Source: Gammaproteobacteria bacterium (GTDB lineage: Bacteria; Pseudomonadota; Gammaproteobacteria; Pseudomonadales; Halieaceae). Taken from it: a stretch of DNA of 49,722 bases. Positions 11,087 through 19,570 of this stretch are shown piece by piece. How positions within the stretch are numbered: the stretch's first letter is position 1; the number at the start of each line of letters is the position of its first letter. The notes under the pieces are model-generated. The model was given only the letters and a program-made list of their open reading frames with translations. It searched no databases and was not told where the DNA came from. The position numbers and the translations under genes are program-made. The stretch covers positions 1 through 49,722 of the forward strand of contig JAUHYL010000025.1 in assembly GCA_030426545.1 (NCBI GenBank), in the 5' to 3' direction.

Positions 11087-11708
11087 CCATCACCTTCAGG
11101 TACAGTTGCGCGAACTCGCTTGCATAGGGGTCGCCGGTCTCGGTCCATGCTCCCGCGAAAGCGAGCAACGCCGCGGCGGTGGCCACCGCCGCCAGTATAC
11201 TGGCATTGCGCAGCGTGTTGCCGCTGGCAGGCCTCGCCAGGCCAAGGCGGGACAGTGCGATGCCTGCGCCGTTGACGCCGTGGTAAAACGCGGCGGTGCC
11301 CAGTAGCAGGTAGTAGGGAAAGAAGTACCAGGCAGCGAAGTCCAGCGTGAAGGAGATACCGGCGAAGCCGGGATAGACGTCATAGAACCACGAGGGTCCC
11401 CGCACGGCCAGGATGTGGCCACCGATAACCAGTGCCAGCCCGTAGCCTGCATAACGGTGCAGCCTGGCGCGCAGCGCGGGCGACCCCGCCCCCTCTCGCC
11501 AGCGCCGGACAAGGCCGGTGATGATATGGATGACCAGTGCCAGCAGAATCACGAACTCGATGGCCGGGGCCTGGTAGAACGTGCGCAGCACCGACTGTGC
11601 GCTGTCGTAGGTGTGTGCGCCGAAACTCGCCAGCCAGGTATTGGCCAGGTGCAGGGCAAGGAAAACCGCGAACAGTAACCCGGTGAAAGCCTGTATTTTT
11701 TTCAGCAT
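11070..11708 (-). CDS. Integral membrane protein, succinate-dehydrogenase cytochrome-b-like
   Basis: Predicted inner-membrane protein of 212 residues with about five hydrophobic helices. Several His residues lie in or next to helices (LALHLANTW, LVIHIITGLVRRW, RLHRYAGYGL, IGGHILAV, AFYHGVNG), an arrangement resembling the heme-b-binding subunits of succinate dehydrogenase/fumarate reductase. No flavoprotein or iron-sulfur subunit is adjacent, so any respiratory role is inference. It precedes and overlaps the ECF41 sigma gene, suggesting a membrane partner or target of the sigma factor. ECF41 genes more usually sit beside carboxymuconolactone decarboxylase or oxidoreductase genes, so this pairing is worth noting. 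Confidence 0.6.
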   Translation of the reverse strand: MLKKIQAFTGLLFAVFLALHLANTWLASFGAHTYDSAQSVLRTFYQAPAIEFVILLALVIHIITGLVRRWREGAGSPALRARLHRYAGYGLALVIGGHILAVRGPSWFYDVYPGFAGISFTLDFAAWYFFPYYLLLGTAAFYHGVNGAGIALSRLGLARPASGNTLRNASILAAVATAAALLAFAGAWTETGDPYASEFAQLYLKVMDEISF

Positions 11709-11887
11709 GTCAGATGACCCTTTTTCAACAGTTCACCCCCAAGACGTGTGGCAAGCGGAAAACGTGACAGGGTCGAAGGGTTAAATCGCGCTTTTTTTGG
11801 TGTGGGTGGAGCGGCCGCGGATTCTGCTGCCAGCCTGTCGGATTTCTTTACAGTTGGCAGTGTTGCCGCTGGCACTATCAGACAAGC

Positions 11888-11902
11888 CCCCGGATTCCGG
11901 GG
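11888..11902. repeat. Short perfect palindrome upstream of the PEP-CTERM gene
   Basis: CCCCGGA-T-TCCGGGG, seven-base arms around one central base, ending three bases before the sigma-54-like element. It could be a regulator site or a chance GC palindrome. Confidence 0.35.
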
Positions 11903-11904
11903 TG

Positions 11905-11920
11905 TGGTATAAAGCTTGCT
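11905..11920 (+). promoter_or_regulatory. Sigma-54 (RpoN) type -24/-12 promoter
   Basis: TGGTATAAAGCTTGCT places GG at 11906-11907 and GC at 11918-11919 with exactly ten bases between them, and includes the TTGC core of the -12 box. The deviation is in the TGGCAC box (TGGTAT). Transcription would begin near 11931, about 60 bases before the ATG. PEP-CTERM genes in other Proteobacteria are known to depend on RpoN with the PrsK/PrsR system, which makes this match meaningful. Confidence 0.6.
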
Positions 11921-11990
11921 TGAATTACAACATGGGCTGCGCACCGCCGGGGTTGCCAGGGTCCGCGCGTAACACGATGAGGAATTTGCG

Positions 11991-12596
11991 ATGAAATGGC
12001 TGACAATTATCCGATGGAGTCTTGGCGGCATGCTGTTGTCGGGTGCGCTGACGGCGCAGGCTGCGTTGATCAATTTTGGCGAGTTTGGTGACGGGGTTGT
12101 CCCGACGTTTGAGGTGCCCGGCCTGCTCAGCGTCACCGGCTCCGGCGCCATAAGTTTCGCTGATTCGGCAATCACTTCCTCCAATGGCGGATTGGGGGTA
12201 GCGGATTCACTGGGCGCCAACTCGCTGGACCTGGGCGAAACGATGACCTTCAGCTTCGCCAGCCCGGTGGAAGCCCTGCTGCTGACCGTACACGATATTT
12301 CTCCCGCCGGTAATGTCGAGTACGGCTTTAACGCGTTTGCGGGCGCATTGGATCTGGGATTCTTCGCCATCGATCCGCACACCTCCCTCTCGCAAACGCA
12401 CGATCTTTCCGCGCTGGTTGGTGCCGCCTTTGACAGCTTCACGCTGTCGCTGCAAAACAGTGCACCGCTGGGGCTGGTCATAGAGGCGGTTGAGTTCAGG
12501 ACGGCCGAGGCGCCGCTGCCGGCGACGCTGGGCCTGTTTGGTCTTGCGCTGGTGGCGCTGGGCTATTCGCGCAGGCGCGATACCAGGGCCCGGTAA
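11991..12596 (+). CDS. PEP-CTERM sorted surface/exported protein
   Basis: Secreted protein of 201 residues. A signal peptide (hydrophobic LGGMLLSGALTAQAA, cleavage around residue 24) precedes a beta-rich, Gly/Ser/Asp-rich body without recognisable catalytic motifs. The C-terminus is a PEP-CTERM-type anchor: APLPATLGLFGLALVALG as motif plus transmembrane helix, then the basic cluster YSRRRDTRAR. The motif is the PLPA variant rather than VPEPS. Such tails are recognised by exosortase, linking the protein to export of an exopolysaccharide-associated matrix; no exosortase gene is in this window. Preceded by a sigma-54-like promoter. The start ATG at 11991 follows GAGGAA. Confidence 0.8.
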   Translation: MKWLTIIRWSLGGMLLSGALTAQAALINFGEFGDGVVPTFEVPGLLSVTGSGAISFADSAITSSNGGLGVADSLGANSLDLGETMTFSFASPVEALLLTVHDISPAGNVEYGFNAFAGALDLGFFAIDPHTSLSQTHDLSALVGAAFDSFTLSLQNSAPLGLVIEAVEFRTAEAPLPATLGLFGLALVALGYSRRRDTRAR

Positions 12597-12620
12597 CCTG
12601 GGTGGCGCCGCGAAGCGTCT

Positions 12621-12652
12621 AACAGCTACTACCAGCTACTACCAGCTACCAG
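12621..12652. repeat. Tandem 10-bp direct repeat, about three copies
   Basis: Units AACAGCTACT, ACCAGCTACT and ACCAGCTACC follow each other at 12621-12650. The array contains the stop codon and last two codons of the glyoxalase gene on the minus strand. A ten-base unit would shift the frame if copy number changed, altering the C-terminus of that protein. Confidence 0.8.
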
Positions 12653-13079
12653 TATTTTCCATTGATGCCCAGGGCTCCTGCGCTGCAAGCGGCTCGCCTT
12701 CCTGTAGCAATTCAATCGAGATGCCGTCCGGCGAGCGCACAAAGGCCATGTAGCCGTCGCGCGGTGGGCGGTTGATCGTCACGCCGCCATCCATCAGGCG
12801 TTGACAGGTGTCGTAGATATTCTCAACGCGGTAGGCGAGGTGGCCGAAGTTGCGGCCCCCCTCGTACTGTTCGGTGTCCCAGTTGTAGGTCAATTCCACC
12901 GTTGGACTTTTGCCACTGCGTGCAGACTCGAGGTCACCCGGTGCCGCGAGGAAGACCAGCGTAAAGCGCCCACCCTCGTTGTCGTAGCGTTCGACTTCAA
13001 CCAATCCCAGTTTCTCGCAATAGAATGCCAGCGCAGCATCGAGATCGTTAACACGGACCATGGTGTGTAGGTATTTCAT
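12639..13079 (-). CDS. VOC family protein, lactoylglutathione-lyase-like
   Basis: Glyoxalase/vicinal-oxygen-chelate protein of 146 residues. It begins [20 protein letters not shown] with the metal-ligand His at residue 5, then [11 protein letters not shown] (second half-site His) and [10 protein letters not shown] (metal-ligand Glu). The segments [20 protein letters not shown] and [15 protein letters not shown] match glyoxalase I, which converts the methylglyoxal-glutathione hemithioacetal to S-lactoylglutathione. GloA is a good guess but the family is broad. The last residues (TGSW) are encoded by the 10-bp tandem repeat. Located downstream of an FAD oxidoreductase on the same strand, 93 bases away. 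Confidence 0.75.
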   Translation of the reverse strand: MKYLHTMVRVNDLDAALAFYCEKLGLVEVERYDNEGGRFTLVFLAAPGDLESARSGKSPTVELTYNWDTEQYEGGRNFGHLAYRVENIYDTCQRLMDGGVTINRPPRDGYMAFVRSPDGISIELLQEGEPLAAQEPWASMENTGSW

Positions 13080-13172
13080 TGGCGCAACCTGAATTGTCTG
13101 GCGTGGATTTCGAGCGTGCAGCGATGAGTGTAGCGGGCTGCGCTACAGAATGCTTCCTGCCGTAAAGTCGCG

Positions 13173-14660
13173 TCAGCTGCGCGCGGCCGCCTGTTTGCCC
13201 GCCAGCCGACCGAAGAAGGTGGCATCGCCCACTGACATGCCCGAGCTGTAACCATCCGCCCGACGCACCACACCGCAGGCGGTACGGCCGGCGGCGTAAA
13301 GGCCGGGTATCACCTCGCGCTCGGCGGTGAGAACTTCGCCGGTGGGTAGCGTGTCCAGCCCGCCCAGGGTGAACATGGGCACGAAGACGCCGCGACCGGG
13401 TGTGATATCCAGCGCTACCAGCGGCGGCTCCATCACCTGCAGCCACTGGGGTGCCTTATGGAACTGCGTATCCTCACCGGCGGCGCAATCCTCGTTGTAG
13501 ATGGCCAGGGTGTTCTGCAGCGTACCGGTGCGCAGCCTCAACTCGGCTTCCAACTCCTCGACGGTTTCACCGGTACCGGCGATATCGGCACCCATGAAGT
13601 TCATTTTTTCGTAATCACCGTACTGCTCGACGGTGAGCACGAAGTAAAAGCGATCGCCGGGCTGATCCAGAACCGCCTGTCCGAGGCGGGCGTGGTAGAC
13701 ATCCTCGTTAATGAAGCGATGGCCTTTGTCATTGATAACGATGCCGCTGGTGATGCTCGCCGGCGGGTAGTAGGGGATACTGATAAACCCCTCGTGCATG
13801 TTGATGGCTGCGCCACCGACCGACATGCCCATCATGATGCCCGTGCCGGTATCGCCGGGGTTGCCAATGGCGTTGTTGCCGCGCAGCAGCTTGGGAGCGT
13901 AGCGCGCCAGCATGTCTTCATTCATCACGAAGCCGCCGGCGCAGAGGATCACGCCCTTGCGTGCGCGCACATTGAACTCCTGCTGGTTCTGGCGTATCAC
14001 CAGGCCGACGATTTCATCATCGTCATCGATGATCAGCGACAGCACCCGGGTTTCGTATTCAACGGTAATCGACTCGCGCTTGTTCACGTTCTCGGTGACG
14101 ATCTTCATGAACAGCGGCCCACCGTTGTCACCCTCTACGTACAGGTTGTGTCCGCGTGGTGCAGGCTTGGCGTGCTGGCTGAAGGGGTAGGCTTTTTCAC
14201 TGCCGGTGTAGAGCAGGCCATCATCGGTCAGGCACATGATGGCGCGTTCCTCGTGGAAGCTGTCCTTGAACGGCACACCGAGCGTGTTGGCCAGCCAGTC
14301 AAAGTGCTGCAGGCTGTTGTCGCAGTAGGTGCGAATTTTCGCCTCGTCCGCCTGGGCACCGGCGCACATCATCATGTAGGTAAACATGTCTTCGGTTGCG
14401 TCTTCGAAGCCGCAGGCTTGCTGTACCCGGGTGCCGCCGGAGCCGCCCATGTAGATCTCCGCGCTGGACATGGCCGTAGAGCCGCCCCCCTCACTGGCCA
14501 GCTCGAACAGGCTGACCTCGGCCCCCGCGTCCGCCGCTTCGATCGCGGCGCAGCCGCCTGCACCGCCGAAGCCGACGATGGCGATATCCGTTTCCCGATC
14601 CCACTGGCTGACGTCTGACGCCTTGCGGGGGTGAGTGGGGCTGGCCTTTTTGTTGGACAT
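13173..14660 (-). CDS. FAD-dependent oxidoreductase, fumarate-reductase/ketosteroid-dehydrogenase-like flavoprotein
   Basis: Flavoprotein of 495 residues. The N-terminal Rossmann motif is DIAIVGFGGAGGCAAIEAAD, with the acidic ribose-binding residue in SLFELAS. A second FAD motif near the end is AAGRTACGVVRRADGYSSGM, and GVILCAGGFVMNEDMLARY is typical of the FAD_binding_2 family (fumarate reductase flavoproteins, 3-ketosteroid dehydrogenases, KstD-like enzymes). The polar segment GHRFINEDVYHARL also fits. The start at 14660 (MSNKKASPTHPRK) is preferred; an alternative in-frame codon at 14687 adds nine residues. No export signal is evident. The substrate cannot be deduced; steroid or other alicyclic ketone dehydrogenation is one option. 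Confidence 0.8.
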   Translation of the reverse strand: MSNKKASPTHPRKASDVSQWDRETDIAIVGFGGAGGCAAIEAADAGAEVSLFELASEGGGSTAMSSAEIYMGGSGGTRVQQACGFEDATEDMFTYMMMCAGAQADEAKIRTYCDNSLQHFDWLANTLGVPFKDSFHEERAIMCLTDDGLLYTGSEKAYPFSQHAKPAPRGHNLYVEGDNGGPLFMKIVTENVNKRESITVEYETRVLSLIIDDDDEIVGLVIRQNQQEFNVRARKGVILCAGGFVMNEDMLARYAPKLLRGNNAIGNPGDTGTGIMMGMSVGGAAINMHEGFISIPYYPPASITSGIVINDKGHRFINEDVYHARLGQAVLDQPGDRFYFVLTVEQYGDYEKMNFMGADIAGTGETVEELEAELRLRTGTLQNTLAIYNEDCAAGEDTQFHKAPQWLQVMEPPLVALDITPGRGVFVPMFTLGGLDTLPTGEVLTAEREVIPGLYAAGRTACGVVRRADGYSSGMSVGDATFFGRLAGKQAAARS

Positions 14661-14921
14661 GCTGTCACCTGTGGCCCACCGCGGCACGGTGGAATTTGAG
14701 CGTTGACTTTCGGGGGAGGGAAATTAAATCGGTTTCCCGCCCCGCTGACAACGGCGGTGTTGCTCGTCCAGAACAATATGTTGTACGTGCCTGCTTTTTA
14801 ATCGATTGTTCAGGGGCTTAGGGACTTTATCAGGTGCGCTTTACCCGCTGCGGCGTCCTTTTCTGGTATTGCCGTACAGCTCCGGTACAATGCCCCGCTT
14901 TTTCCGGCAGAAGATCTCCCC

Positions 14922-15827
14922 ATGTGGTTCAAAAATATCCGTGCCTACCGATTGACCAGCCCCTTTGACCTGCAGGCCGAAAAGCTGGAAGAAAAATTGT
15001 CCGGGCGCGGGTTTCAACCCTGCGCCAAGTCCCAGGCCCAGTCTCTGGGTTGGGTTGCTCCGCTGGGCGAAGAATCTGAATCCCTGGTGCACGCTGCAAA
15101 CGGCCGCCTGCTGCTTTGCGCGCGGCGCGAGGAGAAGCTCCTGCCCGCCACGGTGGTGCGCGAGCAGCTCGAAGAGAAGATTGCGGCCATAGAGTCGGAG
15201 CAGGCGCGCAAGGTGTATCGCAAGGAACGCCTGAGCCTGAAGGACGAAATTGTGCAGGATTGCCTGCCGCGCGCGTTCACCCGTTCGTCGCGCATCTTTC
15301 TTTACCTGGATCCCCGCGCGAACTGGCTGTTTGTCGACAGCGCCAGTGCGGCCAGGGCCGAGGAAGTGCTCAACCTGCTGCGTGACTGTATAGGAAGCTT
15401 CCCGGTGTTGTTGCCGCAGGTGAACAATGCACCGACGGCGGTGATGACCGGCTGGCTCGCGCACCGCAATCTTCCCGAGGAGTTTGAGCTGGGCAGCGAG
15501 TGCGAGTTGCGCGAACCCGGCGAGGACGGCGGCGTGGTGCGCTGCCGCGGCGTTGATTTGTTGAGTGAAGAGGTGGAAACTCATCTCAACGCCGGTCGAC
15601 AGGTAGTGCGCCTTGCGCTGAACTGGGATGAGCGGGTCGCCCTGGTATTGGCAGAGGATCTCTGCCTGCGCCGCCTGAAATTTGCAGAAGAGCTTATGAA
15701 AGAAAACGAGGACATTCCGGAGGCAGACCAGGCCGCGCGGCTGGACGCGGACTTTGCGCTGATGTCTGACGCAATCAGCTCCCTGCAGGAACGTATTATC
15801 ACCCTGTTTGGCGGCGAGGCGGAGTAG
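14922..15827 (+). CDS. rdgC: Recombination-associated protein RdgC
   Basis: Nucleoid-associated DNA-binding protein that forms a ring around double-stranded DNA and restrains RecA. The 301-residue length matches the family (about 303). The N-terminus MWFKNIRAYRLTSPF, the GRGFQPCAKSQAQSLGWVAPL segment, the Glu/Lys-rich helix REQLEEKIAAIESEQ and the C-terminal ISSLQERIITLFGG are all characteristic. It stands alone behind a divergent FAD oxidoreductase, and mnmH starts eight bases after its stop, so the two may share a transcript. Confidence 0.93.
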   Translation: MWFKNIRAYRLTSPFDLQAEKLEEKLSGRGFQPCAKSQAQSLGWVAPLGEESESLVHAANGRLLLCARREEKLLPATVVREQLEEKIAAIESEQARKVYRKERLSLKDEIVQDCLPRAFTRSSRIFLYLDPRANWLFVDSASAARAEEVLNLLRDCIGSFPVLLPQVNNAPTAVMTGWLAHRNLPEEFELGSECELREPGEDGGVVRCRGVDLLSEEVETHLNAGRQVVRLALNWDERVALVLAEDLCLRRLKFAEELMKENEDIPEADQAARLDADFALMSDAISSLQERIITLFGGEAE

Positions 15828-15834
15828 GCCGGAC

Positions 15835-16956
15835 ATGCCCGCGCTACTGGACACCGACCAGTATCGCGCCCTGTTTCTCGAAGCTACCCCCATGCTGGAC
15901 CTGCGCTCTCCGGCAGAATTTTCTCGCGGCGCTTTTCCCTCTGCGCTCAGCCTGCCGCTGATGACCGACGACGAGCGCGCCCAGGTCGGTATCTGCTACA
16001 AGCAAAACGGCCAGCAGGCCGCCATCGAACTGGGCCATGCGCTGGTCGCCGGTGATATCCGAGAACGCAGAATTGCCAGCTGGCTTGAATTTGCCAGGCG
16101 CCATCCCGAGGGTTGCCTGTACTGTTGGCGCGGTGGCCTGCGCTCCGAGACGGTGCAGCACTGGCTGGCGGAGCAGGGCGTTGACTACCCCCGCGTGGCG
16201 GGAGGCTATAAAGCGCTGCGCCGTTTTTTGCTCGAGGAGCTTGAGCGCTCCCTTGGCAGCAGCAGTATTGTCCTGGTCAGCGGCAAGACCGGCACGGGAA
16301 AGACCCGTGTTATCGAGCGTCTCCAGCGCGCGATAGACCTCGAGGGTCTGGCCAACCACCGTGGCTCCAGTTTCGGTCAGATGCCCACGCCGCAACCCAG
16401 CCAGATCGATTTCGAAAACAGCGTGAGTATTGAATTCATGCGGCTGCTCGACGCACACGAGGAGCCTGCTGCGCGAATTTTTCTGGAAGACGAAGGTCGA
16501 TTGATCGGGCGCGTGGCGCTGCCGGAGAATCTGCGACTGCTGATGAAGCAGGCTCCCCTGCTGGTGGTAGAGGAACCGCTGGAGGCGCGGGTAGACATCG
16601 TGCTGGAGGATTACATTTACGATCTGGGTGAGCGCTACGCGCGCCTGTACGGTCCCGAAGGTGGACAGGCGCACTGTGAAAAAATGCTGTCAGACCTCGA
16701 TCGCATAGCGCGTCGCCTCGGCGGTGATCGTCACCAGCAGGTGGCTGCAATGCTGCGAGGGGCATTTGAGCAGCAGTGGCGTACGGGTGATGTCAGCGCA
16801 CATCGCGAGTGGATAGCGTTTCTGCTGGAACGCTACTACGACCCTATGTATGAATACCAGTTGCAGCAGCGCGACGGCCAGCGAATGTTTGCCGGTAGTC
16901 GTGCTGCGGTGCTGGACTGGGCGAGGGAGCACTCAGCGCGTGCAGCAGAGCACTGA
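15835..16956 (+). CDS. mnmH: tRNA 2-selenouridine synthase
   Basis: Converts 2-thiouridine at the wobble position of Lys, Glu and Gln tRNAs to 2-selenouridine using selenophosphate, via a geranylated intermediate. The N-terminal rhodanese domain has the catalytic Cys in GCLYCWRGGLRSETVQ; the following P-loop is VSGKTGTGKTRVIERL; and QPSQIDFENSVSIEF matches the family. Length is 373 residues. The ATG at 15835 gives MPALLDTDQYRALFLEATPM. The 3' end overlaps selD by 17 bases, consistent with coupled synthesis of the selenium donor and its user. No selA, selB or selC is seen here. Confidence 0.92.
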   Translation: MPALLDTDQYRALFLEATPMLDLRSPAEFSRGAFPSALSLPLMTDDERAQVGICYKQNGQQAAIELGHALVAGDIRERRIASWLEFARRHPEGCLYCWRGGLRSETVQHWLAEQGVDYPRVAGGYKALRRFLLEELERSLGSSSIVLVSGKTGTGKTRVIERLQRAIDLEGLANHRGSSFGQMPTPQPSQIDFENSVSIEFMRLLDAHEEPAARIFLEDEGRLIGRVALPENLRLLMKQAPLLVVEEPLEARVDIVLEDYIYDLGERYARLYGPEGGQAHCEKMLSDLDRIARRLGGDRHQQVAAMLRGAFEQQWRTGDVSAHREWIAFLLERYYDPMYEYQLQQRDGQRMFAGSRAAVLDWAREHSARAAEH

Positions 16957-19153
16957 ATTACACCGCGATCTCGTACTGGTTGGCGGTGGTCACAGCCACG
17001 CGCTGGCCTTGCGCATGCTGGCGATGCAACCGTTGGCGGGGCTGCGCGTTACCCTGATATCGCCCGCCGCGCATACCCCGTACTCGGGCATGTTGCCGGG
17101 ACTGATCGCCGGGCACTACGCTTTTGAGGAAACCCATATCGACCTGTCGCGCCTGTGTCAGTGGGCGGGCGCGCGTTTCATAACCGGTGAGGTATGCGCC
17201 ATTGACCCTGGCTCGCGCAGCCTGTCGCTGGTTGATCGGCCTGCTGTCTCCTACGACCTGCTCAGTCTCGATATCGGTTCGCAGCCCGACATTGAAAGCG
17301 TTCCCGGCGCGGCTGAGTACGGCACGCCGGTAAAACCTGTCGCCGGATTGTGGCAACGCTGGTGCGCACTGGAACAGCGGCTGGCCGCGGCGACGGCGCA
17401 GGGCCCGCACCGTATTGCGGTGGTTGGCGGCGGTGCCGGTAGTGTGGAACTGGCACTGGCGATGGCGCATCGGCTTGGCGACCGCGCGCAGCTGGCGCTG
17501 TGGTGTGGCGCGCCGGAAATATTGCAGGGCTACAACCGGTTTGCACGCCGCTCGGTAGTGGAGACATTGAAACGGGCGGGTATCGCACTGCAGGTTGATG
17601 CCAGGGTAACGCGCGTTGAACAGGGCCTGTTGCACACGAACGATGGACGCAGTGGCGCGTTTGACGAACTATTCTGGTGTACCGCGGCGGCGGCCGCGCC
17701 CTGGGTAAAGGCCAGTGGCCTCGCCACGGATGAACGCGGTTTTCTCGCGGTGAACGCGCAATTGCAATCAACCGCTGACGAGCGCGTGTTTGCCGCGGGT
17801 GATATCGCGACCATGATCGCCGATCCGCGACCCAAGGCGGGCGTCTACGCGGTGCGCCAGGCGCCGGTGCTGGCACATAACCTGCGCGCCGCACTGCTCG
17901 GTAAGCCACTTGAGTCCTACAAACCGCAGCGGCGTTTTCTTTCCCTGCTGTCGCTGGGCGACAAGCGCGCAACCGCGGACAGGGCAGTATTTTCAGCGTC
18001 AGGCACGTGGGTATGGCATTGGAAAGACAGGATCGATCGCGCGTTCATGCGTCGCTTCAGCGAGCTGCCCCGCGCCATGAACGAGGTACGGCCTGAACCG
18101 TTGCCCGAGCTACGCGGCGAGGAAGACAGCATGGCCTGCGGTGGCTGTGGCGCCAAGGTGGGTGCGGACACGCTCGGCCTGGTGTTGACGGAGCTGGCGC
18201 GACAGTTTCCTGGCCACTGCGCGCCCGGTAGTGAGGATGCCGTGAGCGTGCCTGCTGCCGGCGCAGCCCAGTTGGTGCAAAGTCTGGATATATTGCGCGA
18301 AATGGTGTCTGACCAATGGATCATGGGGCGTATTGCCGCCAACCATGCGCTGAGCGACCTGTACGCGCGTGCGGCGCGTCCGGTCTCGGCGCTGGCCGCA
18401 GTAACCCTGCCTTTTGCCAGTGAACGTATTCTGCAACGTGACCTGCAGCAGTTGCTCGCCGGTGCCGTGCACGAATTTTCCCGGGTCGACTGCGTCCTCA
18501 ACGGCGGGCACAGTCTGCAGGGCAGCGAACTGCAAATTGGCTTTGCGGTGAACGGGGTACCTGCCGACGCCGATGGGAAATTGCTGAGCAAGCAGGGTGT
18601 GCGCGCAGGCGATCAACTGATTCTCACCAAACCGCTGGGCACCGGCGCGCTGTTTGCCGCCCACATGCGCGGGCTGGCGGACGGCAGGGATATTCATGCG
18701 GCTCTACTGTCCATGCTGACCAGTAACGCCCGTGCTGGCGAACTGGCCCTGCGGCACGAGGCATCGGCCTGTACGGATGTCACCGGCTTCGGTTTGCTTG
18801 GCCACCTGCTGGAAATGTTGGGCGCCGGTCATGGCGCCACGCTCTATGCCGCGGCGCTGCCCCTTTTGGGTGGCACAGAGGATGCACTCAAAGCCGGTGC
18901 GGCGGGCAGTATGGCGCCCGCTAACCGGGCTGCGCATGCCGCGTCTTTCAGTGTTCAGTCGGGCGTCGACGATGCATTGGCCGATATCGTGTTCGATGCG
19001 CAGACCAGCGGCGGATTGTTGATCTCGTTGCCGGCGAGCCGCGCGGCTGCGCTACTGGAGGATCTACTTGCGAGCGGCTACCACGCGTCGGCCATTGTGG
19101 GTGAGGTCGGCGATGCCGGCGCGAGTGAGGTTACTCTCGCTCGCTCCCCGTAA
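16940..19153 (+). CDS. selD: Selenide, water dikinase fused to an N-terminal pyridine nucleotide-disulfide oxidoreductase
   Basis: Bifunctional protein of about 737 residues. Residues roughly 1-380 are an NADH-dehydrogenase-like FAD/NAD domain with LVLVGGGHSHALALRMLA and a second dinucleotide fold IAVVGGGAGSVELALAMA. From about residue 395 comes SelD, which makes selenophosphate from selenide and ATP. Its active site reads ACGGCGAKVGADTL: the Cys equivalent to E. coli Cys17 is kept, while Cys19 is Ala. The GTG at 16940 is the likely start because the dinucleotide fold begins 12 residues later; an ATG at 16850 lies deep inside mnmH. The oxidoreductase half may supply reduced selenium or sense redox, which is inference. 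The fusion is known in several bacterial groups. Confidence 0.9.
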   Translation: MQQSTELHRDLVLVGGGHSHALALRMLAMQPLAGLRVTLISPAAHTPYSGMLPGLIAGHYAFEETHIDLSRLCQWAGARFITGEVCAIDPGSRSLSLVDRPAVSYDLLSLDIGSQPDIESVPGAAEYGTPVKPVAGLWQRWCALEQRLAAATAQGPHRIAVVGGGAGSVELALAMAHRLGDRAQLALWCGAPEILQGYNRFARRSVVETLKRAGIALQVDARVTRVEQGLLHTNDGRSGAFDELFWCTAAAAAPWVKASGLATDERGFLAVNAQLQSTADERVFAAGDIATMIADPRPKAGVYAVRQAPVLAHNLRAALLGKPLESYKPQRRFLSLLSLGDKRATADRAVFSASGTWVWHWKDRIDRAFMRRFSELPRAMNEVRPEPLPELRGEEDSMACGGCGAKVGADTLGLVLTELARQFPGHCAPGSEDAVSVPAAGAAQLVQSLDILREMVSDQWIMGRIAANHALSDLYARAARPVSALAAVTLPFASERILQRDLQQLLAGAVHEFSRVDCVLNGGHSLQGSELQIGFAVNGVPADADGKLLSKQGVRAGDQLILTKPLGTGALFAAHMRGLADGRDIHAALLSMLTSNARAGELALRHEASACTDVTGFGLLGHLLEMLGAGHGATLYAAALPLLGGTEDALKAGAAGSMAPANRAAHAASFSVQSGVDDALADIVFDAQTSGGLLISLPASRAAALLEDLLASGYHASAIVGEVGDAGASEVTLARSP

Positions 19154-19532
19154 CGGTTTGCACGATAGCGCGCGTGGCGAGCAGGGCAACAGCGCCGAAT
19201 ATTGCGTAAAGGCCAAGCGATGTCATTACCCGGTCAATACTCTGCTCGTTCACTTCGACAAAAAAACTACCCAGCAACAGCAGCGGCGCCAGCAGTAACA
19301 GGGCGGAGCAAAGACGTTGCAGCCACGACGCCGGCCCGGTGGGCATGAAGCATCCGAGAGCGATGTTTATGCCGCTGGCCAGCATCAGGTAGAGGTGCCC
19401 GGAGCGGTACAGCATGCGCTGCGTATCGTGCAGTTCGGGTACGACCAGTACGCGGGCCATGTACTGGCCCTGGAGCACGAAAATGAGCAGGCCGATTATG
19501 CCGATGATCAGGTGAGCGCGCTTCAGATCCAT
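19131..19532 (-). CDS. Small four-helix integral membrane protein, unknown function
   Basis: A 133-residue protein with four predicted transmembrane helices (IIGIIGLLIFVLQGQYMA, LYLMLASGINIALGC, LCSALLLLAPLLLLGSFF and LYAIFGAVALLATRAIV). Between them are RSGHLYLMLASG and FFVEVNEQSIDR. I do not recognise a family with confidence. It converges on selD with a 23-base overlap of the two 3' ends. A triple 10-bp repeat lies 39 bases upstream of its start. Confidence 0.65.
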   Translation of the reverse strand: MDLKRAHLIIGIIGLLIFVLQGQYMARVLVVPELHDTQRMLYRSGHLYLMLASGINIALGCFMPTGPASWLQRLCSALLLLAPLLLLGSFFVEVNEQSIDRVMTSLGLYAIFGAVALLATRAIVQTVTGSERE

Positions 19533-19570
19533 TGCGTACCTCGCTTATTGTTGTCCGCAATCGCTTGTAG

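Noticed and set aside
11702-12481. 259-residue minus-strand frame opposite the PEP-CTERM gene
   Set aside because: The plus strand has signal peptide, sorting tail and promoter; the antisense translation is Ser/Pro/Ala-rich without features.
12621-12652. Tandem repeats as a CRISPR array
   Set aside because: Units are ten bases, contiguous and without spacers; no cas genes are present.
13458-14618. 386-residue plus-strand frame opposite the FAD oxidoreductase
   Set aside because: The FAD protein has clear dinucleotide motifs; the antisense frame has none.
14841-15893. 350-residue minus-strand frame opposite rdgC
   Set aside because: Shadow of rdgC; no plausible start context or motif.
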